A stretch of 64,000 bases of DNA. It comes from Beta vulgaris subsp. vulgaris. Taxonomy: Eukaryota; Streptophyta; Magnoliopsida; Caryophyllales; Amaranthaceae. Positions 31,822 through 42,600 of the stretch are shown piece after piece (position 1 is the stretch's first letter; each line of letters opens with the position of its first letter). The DNA lies in the NCBI RefSeq assembly GCF_026745355.1, contig NC_079207.1, positions 34,938,502 through 35,002,501 of the forward strand, given 5' to 3'. The position numbers were made by a program, and so were the translations under genes. A model generated the notes under the pieces. That model was not told the DNA's origin, made no database searches, and saw only the letters and a program-made list of their open reading frames with translations.

Positions 31822-33740
31822 TATCCCTTAAAAAAAATATAAAAGTTTCAAGAGACTTAATCATTTTTTTTTTGAGATATACAAGAGACTCAATAATCTA
31901 CGCCCAAATATCTTCATGCAACCTTATTACCAGACATTTCAAAACAAGAAAAACAAAACCCTTCGCTTTCCACCACCAATCCTCCTCTCTCCTCCTCACT
32001 CGTCACCACCGACCTTCCTCTCTTTCTCAAGGCGACAATTTCTGAAAATGTCGATGACGACACCACTTGACGGGTTGCAGTTGTTACTGCTTGACACTTT
32101 GTTGCTGATGTTGGGCCACCTCGCTACTGCTACCGCCTACCCAACGTTTCCGCTTCACGGTTACAGTTCCAATAACTCAAATCCTTCTTTAATTCGCATC
32201 TCATCAGGGAATTTTCAAAGGTTGCCATTATCAAAAATCAAAACCAATTTTGGGTTTTTTTCATTTTTGAGGTTTAAGGGCATGAATTAGAACAAAATTA
32301 GGTATTTTTCCTTTTTAATTGCTTTTATCATCATTCATTTTGTATAATTGATTTTAGAGCTTCGTTTTCGTGCTTAATTGCCTGATTGTTGTGCTATTTA
32401 TATTTTGTCTTTACTCTTGTTTCTTGTGCAGATCGAATTGTCATTGTTGTTTGGCTTATATTTACTGTCGTCTGCTGCTTTTATTTGGTTCGAATTTATT
32501 GTAATTTGCTATCACTACACTATATACTGCCTTTAATAGCATTGATTTGTTACATGTAGATTTGTTCTGAAAATTGTTGTTGAAGTAATATAATAGAGGT
32601 GTGCCTTATTCAAGCTTCATTATTTCTGCTTAATTGAATATTGGTAGCTCTAATCAAACTTAATTGAACCTAAAAGAGATGAAATGGACTTAATTATTCT
32701 TTGAACTAGTTGATTTAAGGTGAACGAACAAGGCATTCACTTGCTAAGAGTGGTAAAAGTGTTGTTAGTAATTGTTAATTTAAAGAGTAAGGGAGTCCTA
32801 GCCTAAAATTATGAGACACATAGGAAATGCAGTGTTAATTTAAGTCCTGAGAATCTTGTATATGTTAATTTTTTGAGTGCTTTTATTTCATTCTAGCAAG
32901 TGTTTGATAATGTATGTTATAGCCTATATTACTCTGTAGTGCTTCTAATGGTAGAGTTTCATGCAGTTTGTTAGAACCTTGAATAGTTGAATGTGAGTTG
33001 GTTTGGTTAAGTTTTTCTTCGAATTTTAAAGACTAGCTACGTATTATTCATACCTAAAGTCATGTTACTTGAAATTTGTTCTATTTGTATTTCCATTTTT
33101 TATACGGAGTAAGTCTTTAATGTACAATCCCTCAAGTTAATTTGTCCTAGATAGCATGTTTTATAGTAGTCTGCTTTGTTACCACACTTAGATTGTATAT
33201 TCATTGGGGTCAATTTTGGTCTCGTTATTTTAAAAAAAAATTATATTTGAAGCGATTTTGGGTGGTTTGTTGTTGTACCTTTGTGTGATTGAGGTAGCTA
33301 AAAATTGGGTAGTTCTATGGTGGCCAAATGGTTTTTGCTTGGAGGTGAATTGGTGGAAGCGAGTGCGACTCAGGGAACTTGGATCTAGTTTGTTGCGTGT
33401 AAGACTCAAAATTTGGTTTAGTTTTTGTGTGAATTGTATCCTATCCTTAATGTAGGAGAAATACTTGTTTCTCTAAGTAGTTAAATGTCTCCAAAGTCAT
33501 TGCTAAAGCTGCTTGCCCGTTGAATAGATATTTGCCTTAATGCTTATTAATTTCTTAATGGGACTTGGTCTGAATCAGGTACAAGTTAGGAATGCAAATG
33601 AAGTAAACAAGCTGTTCGCGTAACACTAATCCCTGTTTAGTGTAACACTTGTGAACAACCAAAGAGAAATGTTAGTTTATTAAGGTGTTTTTGTAAATGA
33701 CAATTATATTTATCTATATAGTAACTTTTTTATTGATTCG

Positions 33741-33742
<2 letters not shown>
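31822..33742. other. CACTA interior with a leader-like exon and AT-rich DNA
   Basis: 31916-32290 is an open plus-strand frame starting in a CT/CCTCC-rich leader (MQPYYQTFQNKKNK). It reads as a probable 5' leader plus first exon, since a TTCTTGTGCAG acceptor-like site follows near 32430. No protein family recognised. The rest to 33742 is AT-rich with no signal. Confidence 0.4.

Positions 33743-33815
<73 letters not shown>
33743..33815. repeat. (TA)n microsatellite
   Basis: About 36 uninterrupted TA dinucleotides. Confidence 0.97.
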
Positions 33816-33818
<3 letters not shown>

Positions 33819-33879
33819 TTCATAAATTTTCAAATGTAAAATGTGTAGTTGCCCCTAATAGTATTAATGGAAATGTCAG

Positions 33880-34320
33880 AAGTTGCATCTAAAGACATCC
33901 TTTAGCGATAGACTTATGGTTGCATAGAGGCAACATATAATAGAGATGGACTTATGGTTGCCTCTAAATATAAGTGGTCTTATCAACAATATAACTTGTG
34001 TGCCCCAAAAAGGGGGTTTTAGGGGCAACCGATAGTTAGCGATTGGCTTATGATTGCCTCTAAATGTAAGTGGCTTTAGCAGCACTAGAACTTGTGTGCC
34101 TAAAAAAGGTGGCATTAGGGGCAACCAATAATTAGCGATAGGTTTATGGTTGCCTCTAAATGTAAGTGGCTTTAGCAGCATTATAACTTGTGTGCCTCAA
34201 AAAGGTTGCATTAGGGACAACCTATAATTAGCGACGGAGTAATTAGAGGCCGCGAGAAAATTGCTTCTAAACACAATTAGAGGCTACAAATATATATTTA
34301 GATGCAATTTGGGCTTGCTT
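33880..34320. repeat. CACTA right subterminal array, about 96-bp units
   Basis: Three units of about 96-100 bp share CTTGTGTGCC, AGGGGCAACC, TTAGCGAT, TTGCCTCTAAATGTAAGTGG and TTTAGCAGCA. GTTGCCTCTAAA also occurs in the left array, so the two ends share a short binding-site-like word. Confidence 0.8.
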
Positions 34321-34344
34321 CTATATGTGGATTTTTTTGTAGTG

Positions 34345-34747
34345 CAGATTACAGAGAGAATAAAGTGTTTTTCGTAGTGTAAAACCTAGGTAAAAATAAT
34401 CTATTTATACCCAGCGGCTCAAAAAGCGTTTTCCGCGTTATTCGCCGACCCGCCCGGGCGGCACCCAGCACTCCAGAAATGCTTGCGCGCCCGACCGGGC
34501 GAGATCCGCCCGACCTGCCCGGGCGGAGCGCAGGACGAAAACAGTTTCGTCAGTTCTTCGTAAAACAGTCATAACTTTCTCGTTTCTCAGTGGAATTGGG
34601 CATATGACCTATCGTTAGAAAGCTCTTGGAACAAGCTATCACCTACAATTTGAATCACATCAAAACCATTTATATATTGAGAGATATGTGCACTTCAAAG
34701 TCAGCCTTATGTCATTCCTTCTTCACGCATTCTACCAAACACCTTCA
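34345..34747 (-). repeat. 5' LTR, outer part (upstream of the CACTA break)
   Basis: Starts with the second CAG and continues ATTACAGAGAGAATA as in the 3' LTR. It holds the minus-strand TATA box (about 34408) and a single copy of the GC-rich block with CCGCCCGGGCGG. Ends CCTTCA at 34747. Confidence 0.88.
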
Positions 34748-35416
34748 TAGCAAGTTAATTAAAGTTGAGCGAATAATGTCATATTATGGAAGTAATTTTC
34801 AAGAGTTGAACATCGATTAATGGGTTTCATATAATTTATTACAAGAACTTCACGGATCCTAAAGGCAAGTTAATTAAAGTTGTGGTAAATTTCGAATGAA
34901 GTATTTCAAGTATTCAGAAGTAGATTAGATATGTGATGCTTGACTTTAGTAATATAAGAGTAAAGAATTAAGTAATGGTTTGAGGCAGTTGCAAAACAGT
35001 ATAATGAAATTGTATCACTTAAAGTCGTGAGAAACTATATCCCAATTGGGAATCTTATATGGGGAGTATCAAACTAGGATATGTAATAGAGAGTAAATGT
35101 TTTATTTTCCATTAACTGGAGGAGTAAGGATAAGGAAAAGGCAAGTCAGGTTAATGTGAATAGCTTATCGCTCATGTTAGAGTGTTGGAAAACCAATATT
35201 ATGATTGAACAAGGATTGAAATATAAAACTAGGGTGAATATAGGGTAAAGTTTATATAATCGGGATTACAAAGTTCAAACAAATGATTGAGATAAGTAAA
35301 AGGAAATTAAGTTGGGAATTCAGATAATATTTGTGTGATATTGAACTTGAGGTGATAAAGTTGTATCCAAATATCAAAATATGGTTGAGATATGAGAAGA
35401 TCTAGAGTTAAAATAT
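34748..35416. other. Right flank of the copia insertion
   Basis: AT-rich. GCAAGTTAATTAAAGTTG occurs twice (about 34750 and 34865). No gene recognised. Confidence 0.4.
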
Positions 35417-35432
35417 GAAGTGCTGGAGAATT

Positions 35433-35565
35433 TTTTGTTTTTTTGTTTTTTTGTTTTTTGTTTTTTTTTTTTTTTTTTTTTTGACATCGGAAAATCGTAC
35501 ATTAATTAAAAGATGAAGTACATCCTAATTCTAATACAAGCCAAACTAAAACAAATATCAAAATC
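35433..35565 (-). mobile_element. 5'-truncated retroposon with target duplication
   Basis: A 133-bp insert flanked by the perfect 16-bp repeat GAAGTGCTGGAGAATT (35417-35432 and 35566-35581). It starts with a 50-bp T-rich run, the complement of a poly(A) tail, followed by about 80 bp of unique sequence. This is the hallmark of LINE-type target-primed insertion on the minus strand. The source element is not identified. Confidence 0.82.
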
Positions 35566-35581
35566 GAAGTGCTGGAGAATT

Positions 35582-36021
35582 AAGGTGCGGGATGAACCAT
35601 CTAGTCATGTTGGGGGAAGCCTCATTTATAACTATAAATTTAAGTCAAACTCTGGAGCTTATAAGTTTTTGTGTATCTAAATTGCATAAATATGTGTATG
35701 AAAATGTTTTATATCATGAGATTTAAGTATATGTGATACAAACTTTGACATTTATGGTTATGAGCAATGTAAAATTTATTGCTATTATCACACTTTGACT
35801 TTAGGACGAGTGTTCCGAAAAGAATAATAAAAGTTCTGCTTGGGATATGAAAAGAATATTATAATTATTATTGGTATAAGTATAAACATCAAGATTGATT
35901 GGGTTTTTAGGTTGTTAAATGGGAGTAAATAAAGAGTAAATCTAAGTAAAGAACTTTTGTAATTAAGATGTAAACTTATTTGAGATTAAATTATGTTTTG
36001 ATATTCCGATTAGTAATTTAT
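35582..36021. other. Spacer before the LINE
   Basis: AT-rich, no gene or repeat recognised. Confidence 0.45.
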
Positions 36022-36099
36022 GTTTTTTTTTTCTAATTATGTAATAGTATAAATCACCAAAACAACTGTACAACCTAAGCTCTTCAAGCCAAGAGCATC

Positions 36100-39000
36100 C
36101 CAACTAGGTTGGCCCTCCATAGAACTAGGAAAGCATACAACAAACTATACAAGCATTTCAGCTCAAAAACACATTCTCAAACCAAACTTTGTCCTTTTGA
36201 GACATCTTTTACAAATTTCACTCTCATCTGAATTTGAGCCTTAAACTTCTTAAAAATCATAGATCACCACACAACCTGATTCCACACGGCTTCATTACGA
36301 GCCCACCACAAGTAGTAGACCAAATCAGCAAAAACAACAGCCAACACCTTCTTATGAAAATTAGATCTATTGCTTCGCTGAATAAAAAAAAATTGTCTTT
36401 AAAGTAACTCATGAGTAGACGATATCTTTAACCATCTTTTCACCATTTGAAGACAATCAGCAGCATATGCACGTTAGAAAAACAAGTCATAATGTTCTTT
36501 ACTGACATGAGCACACAATATATAATTATCAGTCTCCACAACCCTTAAATGAACAAGTATATTTGTTCTTCTGAGTCTTTGGTGCATTGTCAACCACCTT
36601 ATCAACCTGTGTTTAGGTATTGCCAACCTGTGTTTAGGTATTGCCAACCTATTCCTGATCATTTTATCCCAATGTATCACCTCGTTCCCTGTTTCATCTA
36701 TATATATATACAATACTAATGTTGAACTGATTCATATCCCTGAATTCCTGCAATGTATATAATGCCTTGATTTCATTTTAAACCTTGCATATCTGCTTCC
36801 AATAGTGAGAACAATCAATAGATGGGTCATATTCCCACCAATCTTGAGGTTTAAGATAAATTTCGTTGACCCATTTGACCCATAAGTTATCCTATTTGGT
36901 AGTGACAGCCCATACATACTTACCTAGTGCAAATTTGTTCCAGATTCAGATTTGTCTAACCCCTAGGCAATCTTCTTGGTATGGAATGCTATATATCCTG
37001 GCTTCCTACTTCCTTGCTCACCACTCAAAAGAAAAGACTTGCAGATTTTCTCTATCTCCTTGAAAATAAACTTGGGCATAATGAAAATTTGTGCCCAATA
37101 AATATGAATGCTTAACAGGACATAATTAATGAGCTGAAGTCTAGCAGCATATGAGAGATTCCTACTACTCCATATTTTTATTCTAGCTCGCATATTTTCT
37201 ATAATACCATTACATTGTGCATTAGTAATCTTCCTAGAACATATATGTACTCCAAGATACTTGAAGGGAAGATTACTATGATTGAAACCTGAAACCTCTT
37301 GCATTCTCTGAATAATATCTATACCGACTCTAGCAATATAAAAATATAACTTGCTCTCACTTGTCTAAAGGCCAGAGGAAGAAGAGAATAATTTAAAATC
37401 TTGTAGCATGCTATACACAGTAGGAAAATTACCAGCACAATAGATAATCAGATCATATGATTGAGCTTGATTTGTTTGCATCTTGGATGGAACTGAAAAT
37501 GAGCATATGAGTTTCAATCTTCATCATCAATCCTGAAACGTATACCATACATATCACAAATAACAAGGGGGAGATGGAATCCCCTTGTCTCAAACGTCTC
37601 TTAGAGATTAAAAAAAATCCATTGAGGAAACCATACATTAACAATTATAGAGAACTTGGGTGTTCTAACACACACCATAACAAGCTTTACAAACTCTTCA
37701 GGAAAGTGTAATGCATACATCATTTCTTCTAGGAAATCCTAATATATGGTGTCATAAGCCTTTTCATCTCCAATTTCATGATACATCTAGCTTGTAAATT
37801 TTTCCTACTATAGTGCCTCACCAAATCCTGACACGCACCATAATATTATGAACAATGAAAGGCTATTTAACAAATGCCCTCTGATTTTCTGTGAGAATGT
37901 CTGACAATACTAGACTAAGTTAAGTTTGTTACACATGAATTTAGTTATGGATTTATAAATAGTATTGCAACAGGAAATGGGCCTAAATTCTATAACTGAA
38001 CTAGGACAAGAAACCTTTGGGGAAGAGTAAGAGTAGTAGTGTTTAATTTTGTGAAAATCTTACAACAATCAAACACATTAAGAACAACTTGAGTAATCTC
38101 CTCACCTATAATATGCGATGTGTCTCTGAAAACTCAAGAATCAAATCCATTTGGCTTAGGGGCCTTGTCTCCATGTATTGAGAATAAAGCAGTCTTCACT
38201 TTTGCAGCTGTGTAAGGGCTCTTAAGGAGATGAATATGCTCATTTGTCAGTCTAGGACCCATATTAACCACTGCATTTTTCACTTTTACTTTATTAGCAA
38301 GCGTGGAGCCTAGAAGATGCTTATAATAATCCAAGAAAGCTTCATCAATAACAACTAACTCCTCTTTCCAAATACCATCTTTATCATGAATGACATACAC
38401 ATTATTCTTCAACCTTCTTTTTTTAATTGACTAGTGGAGAAGAGCTGAAATCTCATCTCCATCCCACACACCATTGTACTTTCGCCTTCTGATGCAGAAA
38501 AGAAAAGTAATCTTTATGAATCCTTCTATACTCATCTATAACTTCTAATTCATTTTCCCTCAAACCCAAATTTGTGGGATCATTATGCAGCTGTTGTTGG
38601 CTAATGAGCATCTTTTTATACGCCTTAACATCCCTGCATTCAATATCAGAATAACCATCATTATTTAGCTTTTTGAGGACATGCTTCAATTTCTCTAGCT
38701 TATATACCACTTTATATGTAGGAGTCACATTTATCTGTTCTTGCCAACACCCTGTAATCAACTTAGAAAAATTGGGAGCACTACTCTACATCTTGAGGTA
38801 CCTGAAAGGAATTTTACTAACTTCAACCTAAGGGTAAACTGCAATTATGACTGGACTATGATCAAACACCATAATTGATTCATCATTGCTCTATTTAGCT
38901 TGCAACACCCCTATTCTCCCCATGTTGCTTATTATTCCATGTAAATCTATTACTAGTGCTAGTGATATCTTGCAAACCATACTTAAAAATACACTCCTAC

Positions 39001-39455
39001 AATATTTATGTCTCATGCTATCTCACACAAGACCCAATTCTTTTATCAATAAATACGACACAATTATAATCTTCTACAACCAGCCATGGTTTTTTAATCA
39101 CCATGGCTTCTAGCAGCATCATTTGATGCATAAATGATAATACACATATAAAAGCACCATTCATACGCTGAATCTCACAATGAATCTGCTGACTATAACA
39201 TGTTATGATATTGACATGGAAAGATTTTAGATTCCCTCCAATAATAATTCTACCACCTTTATGAAATGATGAGTTTGAAGTAAAACACCAACTTTTAAAT
39301 AGGTTAAGATAAAGCTTACCCATGTTGTGAGCTTTCACCTTAGTCTCCAGAAGACGAATTAAACCAACTTTTTTCTGTGGGATAACATACCTCACCTCTT
39401 TATGTTTTTGTTGGCAATTGATCCCCCTCACATTCCATATGATCAACCTATCCAT
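36100..39455 (-). pseudogene. LINE ORF2: endonuclease, reverse transcriptase, C-terminal domain
   Basis: Starts MDRLIIWNVRGINCQQKHKE (39455), the N-terminus of plant LINE endonuclease, with LLETKVKAHNMGKL containing the catalytic ETK. Further parts are SDIECRDVKAYKKMLISQQQ (38640) and the RT lead-in KVKTALFSIHGDKAPKPNGF (38170). RT continues with LNGFFLISKRRLRQGDSISP LLFVICM (37600), then LPFKYLGVHICSRKI (37260), LSYAARLQLINYVLLSIHIY (37150), and near 36290 LVYYLWWARNEAVWNQVVW, a zf-RVT-type ending. The RT active-site YADD region falls in a broken stretch near 37450. Many stops and frameshifts. Non-functional. Confidence 0.85.
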
Positions 39456-39694
39456 TTATGTCAGGAGGTTGGCCCCCTCCTTCGCCTTGAACTCCAATTG
39501 ATCCACATTAAACCAAACCCACAATAACAGCTGCAACTCCAAATATCTTCCGCAACTCCTTTCTCAGTTTGTGTCTCAACAACATCATCAACATGTGCCT
39601 CATCAGCATCTTGCTTCTTCAAAATTTCATATGTATTCTAAGTTAGGGATGCTTCAGGTTTTGATTAGATACTTGTAATAGGGTTCCTCACAGG

Positions 39695-40316
39695 CTAAAA
39701 TCCTTGAGTCTTGTTCTGAACCAAAACAACTAGCATTACCCCTTGCTTTCTACAATCAACCTTCTTAATACCAACCTTAGGTTTCCATTCCTTAATTATA
39801 ACTTCCTTAGTACATTGCCTATCTTCATGTCCCATTCCTTTGCAAATTTTGTACTCAACAAGTTTCCATTCACAATGCATTGCTACATATATCAATATAC
39901 CCCTTTCATTGATGAATCGAATTCATCTGGGAATATTTGGTCAATCTGAACCTCAATCATCACTCGAGCATATTGCAGCTTATCCCTCCTATTTGTAGCT
40001 TGATCTAGTTTGATCAATCTACCTTAAAAGTTTCACAATTTTCTATAGAAAATTCATGCCCCAATACTTAGAATCCATGGATAATTGCACCCACATGGGA
40101 AGAGTTTTAACATTTTTCTTACACATATCAACTTCAGCACTCCATGTTTTCATTATCATGGGTTTGCTGTAAAAAAAAAGGTTCCTTTCCAATTACTATT
40201 GAGTCTCTTTTTTCCATAGACCTAAATTTCACCACAAAAATTCCTTTTTTAACCATTGCTACATTGTCTACACCTTGATCCCTCCATGTTCGTCGAATAA
40301 AACCCTGTTGCGTCAT
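39695..40316 (-). pseudogene. LINE ORF1: DUF4283 and CCHC knuckle
   Basis: 40316 reads GFIRRTWRDQGVDNVAMVKK followed by FVVKFRSMEKRDSIVIGKEP, the DUF4283 pattern of plant LINE ORF1. Later KICKGMGHEDRQC keeps three of the four zinc ligands; the first Cys of the CX2CX4HX4C knuckle reads Tyr. The frames between 40130 and 39900 are broken. Confidence 0.78.
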
Positions 40317-40339
40317 GCGCTTGAGACATCAACCAGTGC

Positions 40340-40930
40340 CAGATGCAGTTGGCGCGTGAGGTGCAGTGTCGTTTACTTTATAAATAGGCCTGATTTCCGT
40401 ACAAATAAAGAATTGGATTTTCCACATTAACACATTTCGAACTCGACGAATATATTAAAGAAAATCTCTACAAAACTTCCCTACAGAAACTCTTACCTTT
40501 CAAACACAAGCACATTAAAATCTACATACTTTCAGACATTCAGTTTTTCAGGCTTCACGATTGCTCGTCCCAAATGTTGTCAATCTCGCAGACCCAAGCC
40601 ACGATATAATCGTGAGGGTCCTTAAATAGATTCTCTATTTTTATTTTGAAGTTACTAACCACTTATTTGATGATGTAGATCTTTAATATAAATCGTTCTA
40701 CTATATATTACTATATTCTAAACCCTTTTCTTTCTTTTAATTTATTTTATGTATTATTATATGCTTGCCTGATTGTTCAATACATATTATATATGATTAT
40801 TCTATGCATATTATATGATTGTCTTTCTTTATTATTACCCCACATGTTATTTATTGTTAAAAAAGACCTAAAGAACTATTGTAATAATAATTATATTAAT
40901 TTAGACAATCTGCAATGTTCCATGTAAATT
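40340..40930 (+). repeat. LTR-like fragment (TATA, leader) with an inverted partner at 50590-50900
   Basis: TATAAATAGG at 40379-40388 is followed by a leader-like region. From about 40580 the sequence (TCGTGAGGGTCCTTAAATAG, TTGAAGTTACTAAC, ATGATGTAGAT, CCACATGTTATT, AAGACCTAAAGAACT) is repeated in reverse at 50900-50590. U3 is missing on the left, where the LINE stops. Confidence 0.5.
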
Positions 40931-41672
40931 GATTGCGTTATAATATATCACTAAAAATATAGTCTTTGTATGTGTATCCTGAAGCAATCTAGACTAATTA
41001 TTTTGAGAGTGTTTAAATGGCTATTATTTTTAAAAAATTTTACATGAATCGATATTTAGTATAGGCCAACAATGGGCTACGTGTTTCCTAATTCTGTTTG
41101 TACCCTCATCTCCGAACTCAATATTTGATTAATTTTGACCATATATGGAGTCTAATCGAAAAATTCTACATTGGATAAGTCCCTTAGTGGTCCTTATGGT
41201 TTGCCAATATTCAATTAGGTTTATCAATCTTCTTTCAAAGATTTGTTAGCGACTTCGAAATAATTTTCAATAAAACCTTTACAGTGGGGTAGTGAAATCT
41301 ATTACGCACTCATCCCGCGTAGACGAAATTAAAATACGCCTACAACAACATTAACGCCTTATCCTAAAATATGTCATGAACTTATTCTATTCTACCTATA
41401 ACAAAATAAATCTGAAAATACCAAATCACTTCGGCATCGATCAATGCCAAAATTAACATGTGCTTCTAGAATCTCATTGAAATTCCTCCTAGCATTAGCC
41501 TAAAACAAATTGCAAAAATTTAACAAAAAACTATTGCTACATAACTTTTAGAAAAAAAAGAAATTGGTTCAATAAATTCACAAGTTGCGATGGAAAAACC
41601 AATAATTAGGACACCAAGCAGAAACTAGTCTGGTAGCAAAACCTACTTAAAATTAAGCTGAGTTAGAGTCAC
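40931..41672. other. Spacer before the second Tork-like element
   Basis: AT-rich, possibly internal sequence of the LTR-like fragment to its left. No coding frame recognised. Confidence 0.4.
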
Positions 41673-42560
41673 TGTTATAACCGACGTGGGAATGAAACGA
41701 ATAATGAATGTCAAACAATGAAAAACATACAACGGATTTATGTGGTTCACCAATTTGGCTACGTCCACAAGCAGATAGAGATAATATTTTTATGTGTGGA
41801 AAACCAGATTACACAGAAAATTAGACTAAATTCGTAGTCTAAAACAAGTACGATCACCCTATTATTCAATTTGTTCTAAAAAAAGAAAATAAAGAGGGCA
41901 AGAATCGACAAAGAATGACGAACATGAAATCGTGAATGAAAAAGCGGGTCGTGACCTTTCTCAACAAAGCCAGACTGCTTAAGCAAAGAAGCATTTGTGC
42001 AACCGGATATAATCCATTGAATCCATACGCGTCAAAAAGCGTTTTTCGCAAAAAATAGGCCACAAAATCGTTGCGAGATGGATCAGGCGAAACTCGCCCT
42101 GTCGTAGTTCGGTGTGTACGACCGATCGGGCGAACACACCGGATGCCATCGGGCGGCTTCCCAAAAAAGCTATTGAAAAAACGTTCTCGTATCAGATCGG
42201 GCGGCCTAACTCGAACTGATCAGGCGGCACTCATAACTTCATTCTGACACATTTTGTTGAACACATTCAAGGCTTTAATCTTACAAACACTTTACCAAAG
42301 TTCATTACAACGCAATACAATCAATTTCAATACAAAAGAACGTGCACTAGGTCTTAGATAGTGTGCATGTCAAATTCATGATTGAAGAAATGATTTCGCA
42401 AACACATTATTCAAAAGTGGACATCTGACTTCCTTTCACTACTGAATTTTTTTTTGAGATGTATGGAAGTCTTGGGTTACTTTCTCTTAGGTTTAATATC
42501 TAAAGCCCTACTTCACTTCTTCACTACCCCTCTACCCTACTCCTTTTTCGGTTATTGACA
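41673..42560 (-). repeat. 3' LTR
   Basis: Pairs with 48406-49172 through GTGGTTCACCAATTTGGCTA, TTTTATGTGTGGAAAACCA, GTGCACTAGGTCTTAGATAG and AGTGGACATCTGACTT. It is about 120 bp longer, chiefly from an extra segment near 41870-42040. Confidence 0.82.
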
Positions 42561-42586
42561 AAATATTCAAGGCATTATTCATACAA

Positions 42587-42600
42587 ATCTCCACCTCGAC
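42587..42600 (-). promoter_or_regulatory. Polypurine tract (minus strand)
   Basis: CGAGGTGGAGATTT on the minus strand about 27 bp before the 3' LTR, the same arrangement as at 23733. Confidence 0.62.

Larger units (their letters stand above)
25645..34344. mobile_element. 8.7-kb CACTA (En/Spm-type) element inside an LTR
   Basis: Left terminus CACTACAAAAAAAATTGGC, right terminus (reverse complement) CACTACAAAAAAATCCAC, flanked by the 3-bp duplication CAG at 25642-25644 and 34345-34347. The empty site is preserved in the other LTR (AAAACCAGATTACAGAG near 23202). Subterminal repeats occupy both ends. No transposase (TNP-D/TNP-A-like) frame is recognisable, so it is non-autonomous or gutted. It has absorbed two Helitron ends, one hAT MITE, two Stowaway MITEs and one unclassified MITE. 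Gene-leader-like stretches occur near 27470-27970 (minus) and 31910-32290 (plus), the latter followed by intron-like DNA. Confidence 0.92.
23070..34747 (-). mobile_element. Gag-protease-only copia element, split by a CACTA insertion
   Basis: Minus-strand element: 5' LTR at 34747-34345 plus 25644-25509, primer site at 25503-25491, gag and protease at 25464-23891, polypurine tract at 23745-23733 and 3' LTR at 23705-23070. Removing 25645-34344 rejoins the 5' LTR to match the 3' LTR across the break. Without the insert it is about 3 kb, with no integrase, RT or RNase H, so it is a non-autonomous, TR-GAG-like element. The lineage is the same as the element at 41673-49172 (Tork-like, tentative). 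Confidence 0.85.
36022..40320 (-). mobile_element. L1-type LINE, degraded
   Basis: Minus-strand order: ORF1 with DUF4283 and zinc knuckle (40316-39695), endonuclease (39455-39018), RT (about 38412-37450), post-RT region and a zf-RVT-like C-terminus (about 36350-36100). A short T-run at 36022-36032 on the plus strand may be the poly(A) tail. The 5' end stops about 20-60 bp left of an LTR-like TATA region. No target duplication was found. Confidence 0.82.
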
